From assembly GCA_028819675.1 (NCBI GenBank), contig JAPPKT010000325.1:1-12380 (forward strand): a DNA stretch of 12,380 nucleotides. Direction: 5' to 3'. The position numbers and the translations under genes were made by a program. This stretch comes from Caldilineaceae bacterium (GTDB lineage Bacteria > Chloroflexota > Anaerolineae > Caldilineales > Caldilineaceae). Below are positions 6,083-12,380 of this stretch, one piece after another. The notes beneath the pieces are model-generated. The model ran no database searches. It saw only the letters and a program-made list of their open reading frames with translations, and was not told the DNA's origin. Numbering within the stretch: the stretch's first letter is position 1; the number at the start of each line of letters is the position of its first letter.

Positions 6083-7804
6083 TTGCAAAACATTGAGTTA
6101 CTTGCAGTCGCCCGCGGCGACAAGCCTGCCGACCGCGTGCTGCGCAATGGGCGCGTAGTCAACGTCCTGTCAGGGGATATCGAAGAGGCCGATATAGCCC
6201 TATACGGCGAGCAGATAGCCGGCGTCGGCGCGGGCTATGCGGGCAAGGAAGAGGTGGATCTGCAGGGCGCCTTCGTGGCGCCGGGTCTGATCGACGCACA
6301 CGTCCACATCGAGAGCAGCTTGTGTCTGCCTGCCCAATTTGCCGCCGCAGTCGTGCCGCGCGGCGTGACGACGGTCGCGGCCGATCCCCACGAAATCGCG
6401 AATGTGGCTGGTGTGGACGGCGTCCGGTTTATGGCCGAGTGCAGCAAAGGTCTCCCCTTACAGGTAGTGCTGATGGCCCCCTCTGCAGTGCCCGCCACCC
6501 ACATGGAAACGAGCGGCGCCGTGCTTTCTGCCAAGGACCTGGCCGGGTTGCTGGAAGAGGGGACGGTCCACGGGCTGGCCGAACTGATGAACTTCCCCGG
6601 CACCATTCAGGGCGACCCCGAAGTGCTGGCCAAGATCGCAGTATTCAGCGGACGGCCTCGGGACGGCCACGCTCCTGCACTAGACGGACAACCGCTCAAT
6701 GCCTACGCCGCCGCCGGACCGGGCAGCGATCATGAATGCGCGACCGTCGAGGAGGCTTCCGAGAAGCTGGCGCGGGGATTCTATATTCTGATTCGTGAGG
6801 CGACCAACGCCCGGAATCTGCACACGCTGTTGCCGCTGATCAATGAGCGCAATAGCCGCCGTATCTGTTTCTGCACCGACGACCGCATGCCAGGCGACCT
6901 GATTGAGCAGGGGAGCATCGATTATATCTTGCGTGAGGCCATAGCCTTTGGGATCGAACCGGTTACCGCCTTCCGCATTGCTACTCTCAACAGCGCTGAA
7001 TGGTTCGGCCTGCATGACCGCGGGGCCATAGCGCCTGGACGTCGGGCCGACCTGATGACATTTGACGACCTGAGTGCTCCCTTCGCCACGAGCGTCTATG
7101 CTGGCGGCCGGCTGTGGGCTAAGGACGGTAGCCTTTTGCGCGAGAGAAGCCTTACGCAGGCCTCCGTTCCCGCGGCGGTCTCATCCTCTGTCAGGGTTGC
7201 CTGGGATGCCTTCGATTTACGCATCCCCGCTACCGGTACGCGCGTGCGAGTAATCGGTTCGCTGCAGGATCAGGTTCTGACGGAAGAACGACTCCTTGCC
7301 CCCCTAATCGAAGACGGGCAGGCTGTGGCTGACCCGGCGCGAGACATTCTGAAGATGGCTGTGGTCGACAGGCACACAGCCAGCGGCGCGACAGGCCTGG
7401 GTTTCATCCAGGGCTTCGGTCTGCATCGCGGGGCCATCGCCGGCACTGTCGCCCACGACCATCACAATCTAGTTGTCATCGGGGCAGACGACGAATCAAT
7501 GACGACCGCTGCCAGAATCGTAGCAGAGATGGGAGGGGGCCTGGCGGTCGCCGAAGGTCGGCAAGCGCTGGAGACACTGCCGCTCCCGGTTGCAGGACTG
7601 ATGAGCGACCGACCTCTTGGCGAAGTTCGCATTCGATACGATTCTCTGCTCGACGCAGCTCATGAATTGGGCTCTTCAATTCGCGACCCGTTCATGGCGA
7701 TGAGTTTCATGGCCCTCGAAGTGATCCCAAAATTGAAACTGACAGACCAGGGACTTGTCGACGTCGAGGCCTTCAGCTTCGTCAACCTTTTCGTTGAAGA
7801 GTAA
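6083..7804 (+). CDS. ade: Adenine deaminase
   Basis: A 573-residue metal-dependent amidohydrolase that converts adenine to hypoxanthine and ammonia in purine salvage. Near the N-terminus it has GLIDAHVHIESS (metal ligands H73 and H75) and TTVAADPHEIANVAG (98-110 region). It continues with LAELMNFPG (likely bridging Glu167), DGHAPAL (H196), DHECAT (H217) and CFCTDDRMPGDL (likely catalytic/metal Asp266). The C-terminal Ade-specific half has AHDHHNLVVIGADD and a final PFMAMSFMALEVIPKLKLTD segment. Length is close to E. coli and Bacillus Ade (about 575-590). TTG is the start codon, set by AAGGAG 6 bases upstream. It is divergent from ribokinase, fitting joint use of adenosine-derived adenine and ribose. 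The next gene is 79 bases downstream on the same strand, so read-through is possible. Confidence 0.95.
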   Translation: MQNIELLAVARGDKPADRVLRNGRVVNVLSGDIEEADIALYGEQIAGVGAGYAGKEEVDLQGAFVAPGLIDAHVHIESSLCLPAQFAAAVVPRGVTTVAADPHEIANVAGVDGVRFMAECSKGLPLQVVLMAPSAVPATHMETSGAVLSAKDLAGLLEEGTVHGLAELMNFPGTIQGDPEVLAKIAVFSGRPRDGHAPALDGQPLNAYAAAGPGSDHECATVEEASEKLARGFYILIREATNARNLHTLLPLINERNSRRICFCTDDRMPGDLIEQGSIDYILREAIAFGIEPVTAFRIATLNSAEWFGLHDRGAIAPGRRADLMTFDDLSAPFATSVYAGGRLWAKDGSLLRERSLTQASVPAAVSSSVRVAWDAFDLRIPATGTRVRVIGSLQDQVLTEERLLAPLIEDGQAVADPARDILKMAVVDRHTASGATGLGFIQGFGLHRGAIAGTVAHDHHNLVVIGADDESMTTAARIVAEMGGGLAVAEGRQALETLPLPVAGLMSDRPLGEVRIRYDSLLDAAHELGSSIRDPFMAMSFMALEVIPKLKLTDQGLVDVEAFSFVNLFVEE

Positions 7805-7883
7805 GGAAATCATACCAGGGCGACTCCACCATTTTCAGGAGCCGCTCTCTAACCCGGCATACGATTCCAATGAGGCAGAGTAA

Positions 7884-9077
7884 ATGTTCGAAACGATCAG
7901 TCCCGCCCCGAAAGACTCCATTCTTGGGCTGACCGAAGCATTCAAGAAAGACCCGAATCCAAATAAGGTCAACCTCGGTGTAGGCGTATACAAAGATGGC
8001 GGCGGTCAGACGCCTGTGCTTTCGACGGTGAAGGAGGCCGAGGAACGCCTGCTGCGGTCGGAAGCGACCAAGAGCTATTTGCCGATAGATGGTCTGGCGG
8101 CATACGCGACGCTCAGCCAGGAGATCGTCTTCGGCAGCGAGCACGACATTCTAGGCGCAGGACGCGCGGCCACGGTGCAGACGCCCGGGGGTACCGGCGC
8201 ACTGCGCGTCGCCGCCGACTTTGTGCGGCGCATTTTCCCACAGGCGACGGTATGGCTGAGTGATCCGACCTGGCCGAATCATCCCAATGTGTTCGGTTCG
8301 GCGGCACTGCAGGTACAGTCCTATCCCTACTTTGAGGCCGAAAGCAACGGCGTCGCCTTTGACCGAATGATGGCCGCGCTAGAGACGATTCCCAAGGGGG
8401 ATGTGTTGCTGCTGCATGGCTGTTGCCACAATCCCACGGGCGCCGATCTCTCTTCGCAACAGTGGCAGGAGGTGGCTGCCCTTTGCGCAGAGCGGGGCAT
8501 TCTGCCGCTGCTGGACTTCGCTTACCAGGGTTTCGGCGACGGGCTGGATGAGGACGCATCCGGGGTCAGGATCGTAGCCGACCACTGCCGCGAGTTCCTG
8601 GTCGCTACCTCCTATTCCAAGAACTTCGGACTGTACAATGAGCGCGTTGGCGCGTTGACCCTTGTCGCCGACAGCGCAGAGGCAGCGGAAGCCGCCAACA
8701 GCCACATGAAGATCTGTGTGCGCACAAACTATTCCAATCCCCCCGCCCACGGCGGCCAGATCGTGGCGGAGGTTCTCGGAGATCCTGAGCTGCGGCAGCG
8801 CTGGGAGGTAGAGTTGGCGGAGATGCGCGACCGCATCAACGACATGCGCCACCTGTTTGTCGAGACGCTGGACGAGCAGAGCGCGGGACGTGACTTTTCG
8901 TTCATTGCACGGCAGAGGGGTATGTTCAGCTACAGCGGCCTGACGCCGGAGCAGGTGCAGGCCTTGCGCCACCGCCATTCTGTCTACGTCGTCGGCTCCG
9001 GGCGCATCAACGTTGCCGGGATGACAGAGGCCAACATGGATTATCTCTGCGAGGCGATAGCAGACGTCCTTAAGTGA
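7884..9077 (+). CDS. aspC: Aspartate/aromatic aminotransferase, AspC/TyrB type (subfamily I-alpha)
   Basis: A 397-residue cytoplasmic PLP enzyme moving amino groups between aspartate (or aromatic amino acids) and 2-oxoglutarate. It closely follows E. coli AspC from the first residues (MFETISPAPKDSILGL) to the C-terminus. Key residues: TPGGTGALR (100-108), HGCCHNPTG with Asn183, DFAYQGF with Asp211, SYSKNFGLYNERVG with the PLP-binding Lys246, Arg280 in VRTNYSNPPAHG (side-chain carboxylate contact), and Arg374 in GSGRINVAGM (alpha-carboxylate contact). GAGG lies 8 bases before the ATG. Aspartate versus tyrosine preference cannot be decided by eye. This subfamily is best known from proteobacteria and eukaryotes, and a second, distantly related aminotransferase lies 0.8 kb away, so acquisition by transfer is possible (inference). 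It converges with the DUF5615 gene across 14 bases. Confidence 0.92.
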   Translation: MFETISPAPKDSILGLTEAFKKDPNPNKVNLGVGVYKDGGGQTPVLSTVKEAEERLLRSEATKSYLPIDGLAAYATLSQEIVFGSEHDILGAGRAATVQTPGGTGALRVAADFVRRIFPQATVWLSDPTWPNHPNVFGSAALQVQSYPYFEAESNGVAFDRMMAALETIPKGDVLLLHGCCHNPTGADLSSQQWQEVAALCAERGILPLLDFAYQGFGDGLDEDASGVRIVADHCREFLVATSYSKNFGLYNERVGALTLVADSAEAAEAANSHMKICVRTNYSNPPAHGGQIVAEVLGDPELRQRWEVELAEMRDRINDMRHLFVETLDEQSAGRDFSFIARQRGMFSYSGLTPEQVQALRHRHSVYVVGSGRINVAGMTEANMDYLCEAIADVLK

Positions 9078-9091
9078 CCCCGGGAAATTGG

Positions 9092-9460
9092 CTACGGGAA
9101 AAAGGGGAGAAATCTGATAATGTTCTCATATTCACGCGGTTCGGATGCTTTCCAGACAAGATGGAGTTCGGTTACAGTTTGACCAGTGCTCATCTTGGCA
9201 TTGAGCACGAAAACCGCTGGCGCTATCCGACCCTCTGCAACGAATTCGCGCAGATGTTCGAACATTGAGTTCCGGTTGTTTGTAATCAGCGTGTATTCAT
9301 TGCGGGCACACCAGTCCAGTATCGCAGGATCGGACGCACCGTTCTTGGGGACACCGGGATCGCCGACGCGCCACACTGTCATTTCTGGCTCCGTCCTATG
9401 AAGCGCGTCACGCAATATGGGGTTTACGTTTTCATCCAGCAGGAAGCGAAACTGATTCAA
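9092..9460 (-). CDS. DUF5615 PIN-like (Mut7-C type) protein, putative toxin
   Basis: A 122-residue protein beginning with the DUF5615 strand FRFLLDENV (D9, E10), followed by GASDPAILDWCARN (D44, D49) and LITNNRNSM (59-66). DUF5615 proteins are predicted PIN-fold nucleases, often next to DUF433 proteins, and the pair is regarded as a putative type II toxin-antitoxin module. At the site where many members have T-x-D this one has TNN (N62), so the acidic centre may be altered; I recall a TNNR subgroup, so this may be normal for it. The start is TTG, and TTGA overlaps the DUF433 stop by 4 bases, without its own Shine-Dalgarno. Translation is therefore probably coupled to the upstream gene. Toxicity is unproven. 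Confidence 0.78.
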   Translation of the reverse strand: MNQFRFLLDENVNPILRDALHRTEPEMTVWRVGDPGVPKNGASDPAILDWCARNEYTLITNNRNSMFEHLREFVAEGRIAPAVFVLNAKMSTGQTVTELHLVWKASEPREYENIIRFLPFFP

Positions 9461-9777
9461 GGAGAGTCACGTTGTGCGGCAAGCCGGCGAAGCCGCAAGA
9501 TAACTGGCGGCAAGTTTTTTTCCTGCTCGCGCCGCATTCTCTCTCCGTGCTCTAGCCAGTCCACGATATAGGCTTCAACTTTATCTCGATTGTGCAAATA
9601 GTAGAGAATTGTGGCGTAAACCTGTTCCAGGTTAATCGATGGATACGTGTCCGCAATCTGCTCCGCCGTCTGGGAGCGATAGATGTAGTCGTAGAGGACG
9701 GTCTCTATCCCAACGCGCGTGCCGGCGATGCGGATGTCGTCATCACTCAGAAAATTGAAATACTGTTCGATTTCCAT
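9457..9777 (-). CDS. DUF433 protein, putative antitoxin
   Basis: A 106-residue protein with the DUF433 core at about 13-65: DIRIAGTRVGIETVLYDYI, then AEQIADTYPSINLEQVYATILYYL, a helix-turn-helix-like unit with the family's IAGTR and leucine/valine pattern. The C-terminal tail (about 78-106) is strongly charged and basic (ERMRREQEK, LRLRRLAAQR), suitable for wrapping a partner or binding nucleic acid. The start is the ATG at 9777, with AAGGAG 6 bases upstream. An in-frame extension to 9885 has no family sequence and overlaps the divergent aminotransferase. It is first in a two-gene cassette with the PIN-like protein, in the usual antitoxin-first order. Autoregulation is plausible but not shown by an obvious operator. 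Confidence 0.78.
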   Translation of the reverse strand: MEIEQYFNFLSDDDIRIAGTRVGIETVLYDYIYRSQTAEQIADTYPSINLEQVYATILYYLHNRDKVEAYIVDWLEHGERMRREQEKNLPPVILRLRRLAAQRDSP

Positions 9778-9804
9778 GTCGAACTCCTTTCCATATCCAG
9801 CGCA

Positions 9805-9813
9805 AGTATACCA
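9805..9813 (-). promoter_or_regulatory. Extended -10 promoter for the DUF433-DUF5615 cassette
   Basis: The minus-strand TGGTATACT gives a TGn-extended -10 with five of six consensus bases. The -35 position (about 9828-9833) is weak. Transcription would start near 9798, some 20 bases before the ATG at 9777. The element overlaps the leader of the divergent aminotransferase, whose ribosome site is at 9822-9827. Confidence 0.4.
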
Positions 9814-9833
9814 CACCAGGCAGGTGAATCCTG

Positions 9834-11003
9834 ATGAAACCCCTTTCGCAGCTTGTGGAGTCCGTGCCCGGAAGCCCAACAACAATGATGATGCAGAAAG
9901 GTCGCGAACTGGCCGCGCAAGGGCTGGACGTGATCAATCTAGCCGGAGGCGAGCCGGACGCCGACACGCCCAAGCATATCCAGCAGGCGGCTTTTGACGC
10001 CATTGCAGCCGGAGATACCCATTATCCGCCCTCCTTCGGCAAGCCGGAGTTGCTGGATGCAATCTGCGCCAAGCTGGAGCGGGAGAACAATGTGCGGGCT
10101 GTACCCGACCAGCTGATGGTAACGCCGGGGGGCAAATGGGCGATCTACACGACCTTGGCATCGACCCTCAATGAGGGAGACGAAGTCATGATCCTCGACC
10201 CGGCCTGGGTGAGCTATGCGCCTATGGTGCAGCTGAACGGGGGCGTGCCCGTTCACGTTTCCTTGCCGGCCGCCGACAACTTTCGCGTGGATGCCTCACA
10301 GCTGGAGGAGCATGTCAGCGACAGGACCAAGCTGATCATGATCTGTTCACCCAGCAACCCGACGGGGAGGGTGCTGACACAGGAGGAACTCGACGACATC
10401 GCCGCCGTCGTGCAGCGGCACGACCTGTATGTCCTCAGTGACGAGATTTACGAGCATATCCTATACGACGGGGCCCGTCACCGCTCGATCGCGAGTATGC
10501 CCGGCATGGCGGAACGCACTATCATTGTCAACGGGTTCAGTAAGAGCTACGCCATGACCGGCTGGCGCTTGGCCTGGCTGGCAGCTCCTTTACCTGTTGC
10601 CAAACTGGCTCGCGCCTATCAGACGCAGACCGTAACATCCGCCGCCAGCTTCTCCATGGTCGCTGGAGCCGCCGCCCTCAACGGGCCGCAGGACTGCGTC
10701 CACGAGATGGTGGCCTCCTATACACAGCGGCGCAACTTCGTCCTGGACGCCCTCGAAGAGATCCCGGGCATCCGCAGCAGCCCCATTGAAGGAGCGTTTT
10801 ACCTATTTGCCCAGTTTACACAGACCGAGAAGAAGAGCCTCGAGATCTCTCAGATCCTGTTGGAGGACGGCCTGCTTGCAACCACGCCAGGAATCGCGTT
10901 TGGCGAAGCAGGTGAAGGCTACGTCCGATTCAGCTTCGCCACCGCGATGGAAGACCTGGAAAAGACCGTTGAGCGATTGGCCCGAATCGTGCCGGGTCTT
11001 TGA
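9834..11003 (+). CDS. Class I/II PLP aminotransferase, AspB-like aspartate aminotransferase
   Basis: A 389-residue cytoplasmic fold-type I PLP enzyme. Visible sites: INLAGGEPD (35-42), HYPPSFGKPELLDAI (63-77), CSPSNPTGRV with Asn175, LSDEIYEHILYDG with Asp203 and Tyr206, NGFSKSYAMTGWRLAW with the PLP-binding Lys237, and GYVRFSFAT with the carboxylate-binding Arg365. This pattern fits the bacterial subgroup that includes aspartate aminotransferases of Thermus/Bacillus type, only remotely related to the AspC-type gene at 7884. Several amino acids are possible substrates. AGGTGA lies 6 bases before the ATG. With only 56 bases to the divergent DUF433 start, its promoter may lie inside the DUF433 gene. 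The TauE/SafE gene starts 8 bases after its stop, indicating an operon. Confidence 0.88.
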   Translation: MKPLSQLVESVPGSPTTMMMQKGRELAAQGLDVINLAGGEPDADTPKHIQQAAFDAIAAGDTHYPPSFGKPELLDAICAKLERENNVRAVPDQLMVTPGGKWAIYTTLASTLNEGDEVMILDPAWVSYAPMVQLNGGVPVHVSLPAADNFRVDASQLEEHVSDRTKLIMICSPSNPTGRVLTQEELDDIAAVVQRHDLYVLSDEIYEHILYDGARHRSIASMPGMAERTIIVNGFSKSYAMTGWRLAWLAAPLPVAKLARAYQTQTVTSAASFSMVAGAAALNGPQDCVHEMVASYTQRRNFVLDALEEIPGIRSSPIEGAFYLFAQFTQTEKKSLEISQILLEDGLLATTPGIAFGEAGEGYVRFSFATAMEDLEKTVERLARIVPGL

Positions 11004-11011
11004 GGGCCGTT

Positions 11012-11857
11012 ATGGATATTTCTCCTCTGCAGTACCTCCTGGCCATACTTGCCGGCGTCGTAGCCGGCATCATCAACACGCTGGCCGGCAGCGGCTCGGC
11101 TGTTACACTGCCGATGCTTGTATTCCTGGGACTTGATTCCGGCGCCGCCAACGCCACCAACCGGATCGGGGTCATCATTCAGAACGTGGTCGGCATCGCT
11201 ACCTTCGCCCGCAGTGGGCGGATGCAACTGCGGGGAGGAGGCACTGAAGAGCAGCAGGCCGAAAACATATTGGACGCTGACTCCTTGCGTTTCGGCCTTT
11301 GGCTGAGTGCCGCCGGCATGCCGGGCGCGCTGGTCGGCGCCTACGTCGCGACCCTTCTCGACAGAGATGCCATGAACCTGGCAATCGGCGGCATGTTGAT
11401 CATCGTCCTGGTGACGATCTTCTTCAATCCGACAAAATGGTTGCGAGAAAGATCGGAGGTACGGAAAGAGCGGCCCGACCTCTTAGTGCTGGTTCTATTC
11501 TTTGCCATCGGCATCTACGGCGGCTTCATTCAGGCCGGGGTAGGTGTATTCCTGGTTACAGCGCTTGTTCTCGGCGTAGGCTATACAATAGTACATGCCA
11601 ACGCGGTCAAGCTGATCTTTGTACTGGCTCTTAACATCGTCGCATTTGCCGTCTTCATCTTGTCGCCCCTGGAAATCGACTGGGGCATTGGCGCCTTGAT
11701 GGCTGTGGGCCAGAGCATCGGCGCGTGGGCCGCGGTGCGCTTTGCCGTGACTGTGAAGGACGCCAACCGCTGGGTCCGTTATCTGTTGATTGTTGTAGTC
11801 GTCTATTCGATTCTGCGATTCTTCGGCCTGCTGGACCTGATTCTTGGCCTCATTTGA
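11012..11857 (+). CDS. TauE/SafE family membrane permease (putative sulfite/organosulfonate exporter)
   Basis: A 281-residue integral membrane protein with about eight hydrophobic segments (near 7-28, 30-41, 93-113, 122-138, 157-182, 197-218, 225-243, 257-278). The two-fold internal repeat typical of TauE/SafE (PF01925) is visible as AGIINTLAGSGSAVTLP (18-34) and IYGGFIQAGVGVFLV (168-182), each ending a helix in small residues. A charged cytoplasmic-type loop lies at 68-92. Members export sulfite, sulfoacetate or related anions, but many are uncharacterised. The start chosen is ATG 11012, with GAGG 6 bases upstream; a TTG at 11000 overlapping the previous stop is the alternative. It is co-directional and nearly contiguous with the aminotransferase. 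Substrate unproven. Confidence 0.85.
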   Translation: MDISPLQYLLAILAGVVAGIINTLAGSGSAVTLPMLVFLGLDSGAANATNRIGVIIQNVVGIATFARSGRMQLRGGGTEEQQAENILDADSLRFGLWLSAAGMPGALVGAYVATLLDRDAMNLAIGGMLIIVLVTIFFNPTKWLRERSEVRKERPDLLVLVLFFAIGIYGGFIQAGVGVFLVTALVLGVGYTIVHANAVKLIFVLALNIVAFAVFILSPLEIDWGIGALMAVGQSIGAWAAVRFAVTVKDANRWVRYLLIVVVVYSILRFFGLLDLILGLI

Positions 11858-12007
11858 CAGCATTGGAACGGCAACACAAGAGGTATCATGGCCGGTCCGA
11901 GCGGCTTCATTGCTTCAAGAGGGATTTCACAACCCTTTGGCCCCGGAAACCTTTGCAACGCAGCGGCCAATTGACGATTTACAGCTGTGCGTGACAGGAG
12001 TGCCCCA

Positions 12008-12380
12008 ATGAGCAGAACAATTAGCCGTGTTACCGTTATCGGCGCCGGTACGATGGGTGCGGCCATCGCCGGACACCTGGCCAATGCAGGCGTCTCCTCC
12101 CACCTGCTCGACATCGCGCCGACCGAACTGACTCCGGAAGAGGAGGCAAACGGGTTGACACTGAAGGACCGCGCCGTCCGTAACAGGATTGTGCAAGCAG
12201 GATTCGAGCGCATGACCCAGGCCAGGCCGGCCAGCCTCTACAGGCCCGAACTGGCAGAATTGATCACGCTGGGCAATGTCGAGGACGACCTCAAGGCGGC
12301 GGTTGCACGGAGCGATTGGATCATCGAGGCCATCGTGGAGCGTCCACGCCCCAAGCAGGAACTGATGGCCAGGCTTGACG
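12008..12380 (+). CDS. 3-hydroxyacyl-CoA dehydrogenase, FadN-like, N-terminal fragment
   Basis: The window ends after 124 codons of this gene. The N-terminus is an NAD-binding Rossmann unit: VTVIGAGTMGAAIAGHLANAG with Gly12, Gly14 and Gly17, then LLDIAP with Asp35, the expected adenosine-ribose contact. EEEANGL (45-50), LITLGNVEDD (85-94) and SDWIIEAIVER (102-112) match the pattern of Bacillus FadN, a beta-oxidation protein joining hydroxyacyl-CoA dehydrogenase and enoyl-CoA hydratase-like domains. Oxidation of 3-hydroxyacyl-CoA with NAD is the likely activity. AGGAG (11996-12000) lies 7 bases before the ATG. The 150 bases upstream hold no convincing promoter: TTGACA at 11854 overlaps the TauE stop but has no -10 at a normal distance. 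Whether the full gene is FadN-length cannot be seen. Confidence 0.88.
   Translation, partial: MSRTISRVTVIGAGTMGAAIAGHLANAGVSSHLLDIAPTELTPEEEANGLTLKDRAVRNRIVQAGFERMTQARPASLYRPELAELITLGNVEDDLKAAVARSDWIIEAIVERPRPKQELMARLD

Noticed and set aside
5905..6162. N-terminal extension of ribokinase to 6162
   Set aside because: Family homology starts at the ATG at 5904; the extension crosses both promoters and overlaps adenine deaminase.
9778..9885. 36-residue N-terminal extension of the DUF433 protein
   Set aside because: It overlaps the divergent aminotransferase start and lacks family sequence; AAGGAG precedes the ATG at 9777.
11854..11889. Promoter for the FadN-like gene, TTGACA at 11854 with TATCAT at 11884
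   Set aside because: The spacing of 24 bases is too long for a sigma-70 promoter.
1..12380. CRISPR array, tRNA, IS element or phage genes
   Set aside because: No direct-repeat array, cloverleaf, transposase or phage structural sequence could be recognised on either strand.

Overview
The window reads as a normal, densely coded stretch of a free-living bacterial chromosome of moderately high G+C. It holds ten complete protein genes and two genes cut by the window edges. I found no rRNA, tRNA, CRISPR array, insertion sequence or phage gene. The mix suggests a Chloroflexota-like organism (Caldilineae/Anaerolineae type): a peptide-type ABC binding lipoprotein with a DSDGDGIRE segment, a stand-alone XPB/Ssl2-like helicase-associated protein, a DUF433/DUF5615 pair, and several TTG starts. 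This placement comes from recalled family distribution, not from a search, and is only moderately certain.

Layout. Positions 1-1309 (minus) encode the N-terminal part of a solute-binding lipoprotein of a peptide/nickel-type ABC importer. After a spacer with a hairpin and a dyad comes a helicase-associated-domain protein (1577-3139, minus). Divergent from it are a small DUF1232 membrane protein (3395-3772) and an M20 metallopeptidase (3779-4972), only 6 bases apart. The peptidase converges on a ribokinase (5002-5904, minus). The ribokinase is divergent from an adenine deaminase (6083-7804), and the gap between them holds two back-to-back extended -10 promoters and a foldable leader. An aspartate aminotransferase of the AspC/TyrB type (7884-9077) follows. 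A two-gene minus-strand cassette, DUF433 (9457-9777) then DUF5615 PIN-like (9092-9460), looks like a toxin-antitoxin pair. A second, unrelated class I aminotransferase (9834-11003) forms an operon with a TauE/SafE permease (11012-11857). The window ends in the start of a FadN-like 3-hydroxyacyl-CoA dehydrogenase (12008 on).

How the genes fit together. Most of the content is scavenging and catabolism: oligopeptide or related uptake, amide or peptide hydrolysis, purine and ribose salvage (adenine to hypoxanthine, ribose to ribose-5-phosphate), transamination, anion export and fatty acid beta-oxidation. The most suggestive links are the ribokinase/adenine deaminase divergon, the aminotransferase-TauE operon (a possible sulfite-producing and sulfite-exporting pair), and the TTGA-coupled DUF433-DUF5615 cassette. 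I see no convincing wholly new multi-gene system. The unusual points are in details: one missing catalytic glutamate in the M20 enzyme, an Asp-to-Asn change in the PIN-like protein, and unexplained dyads.
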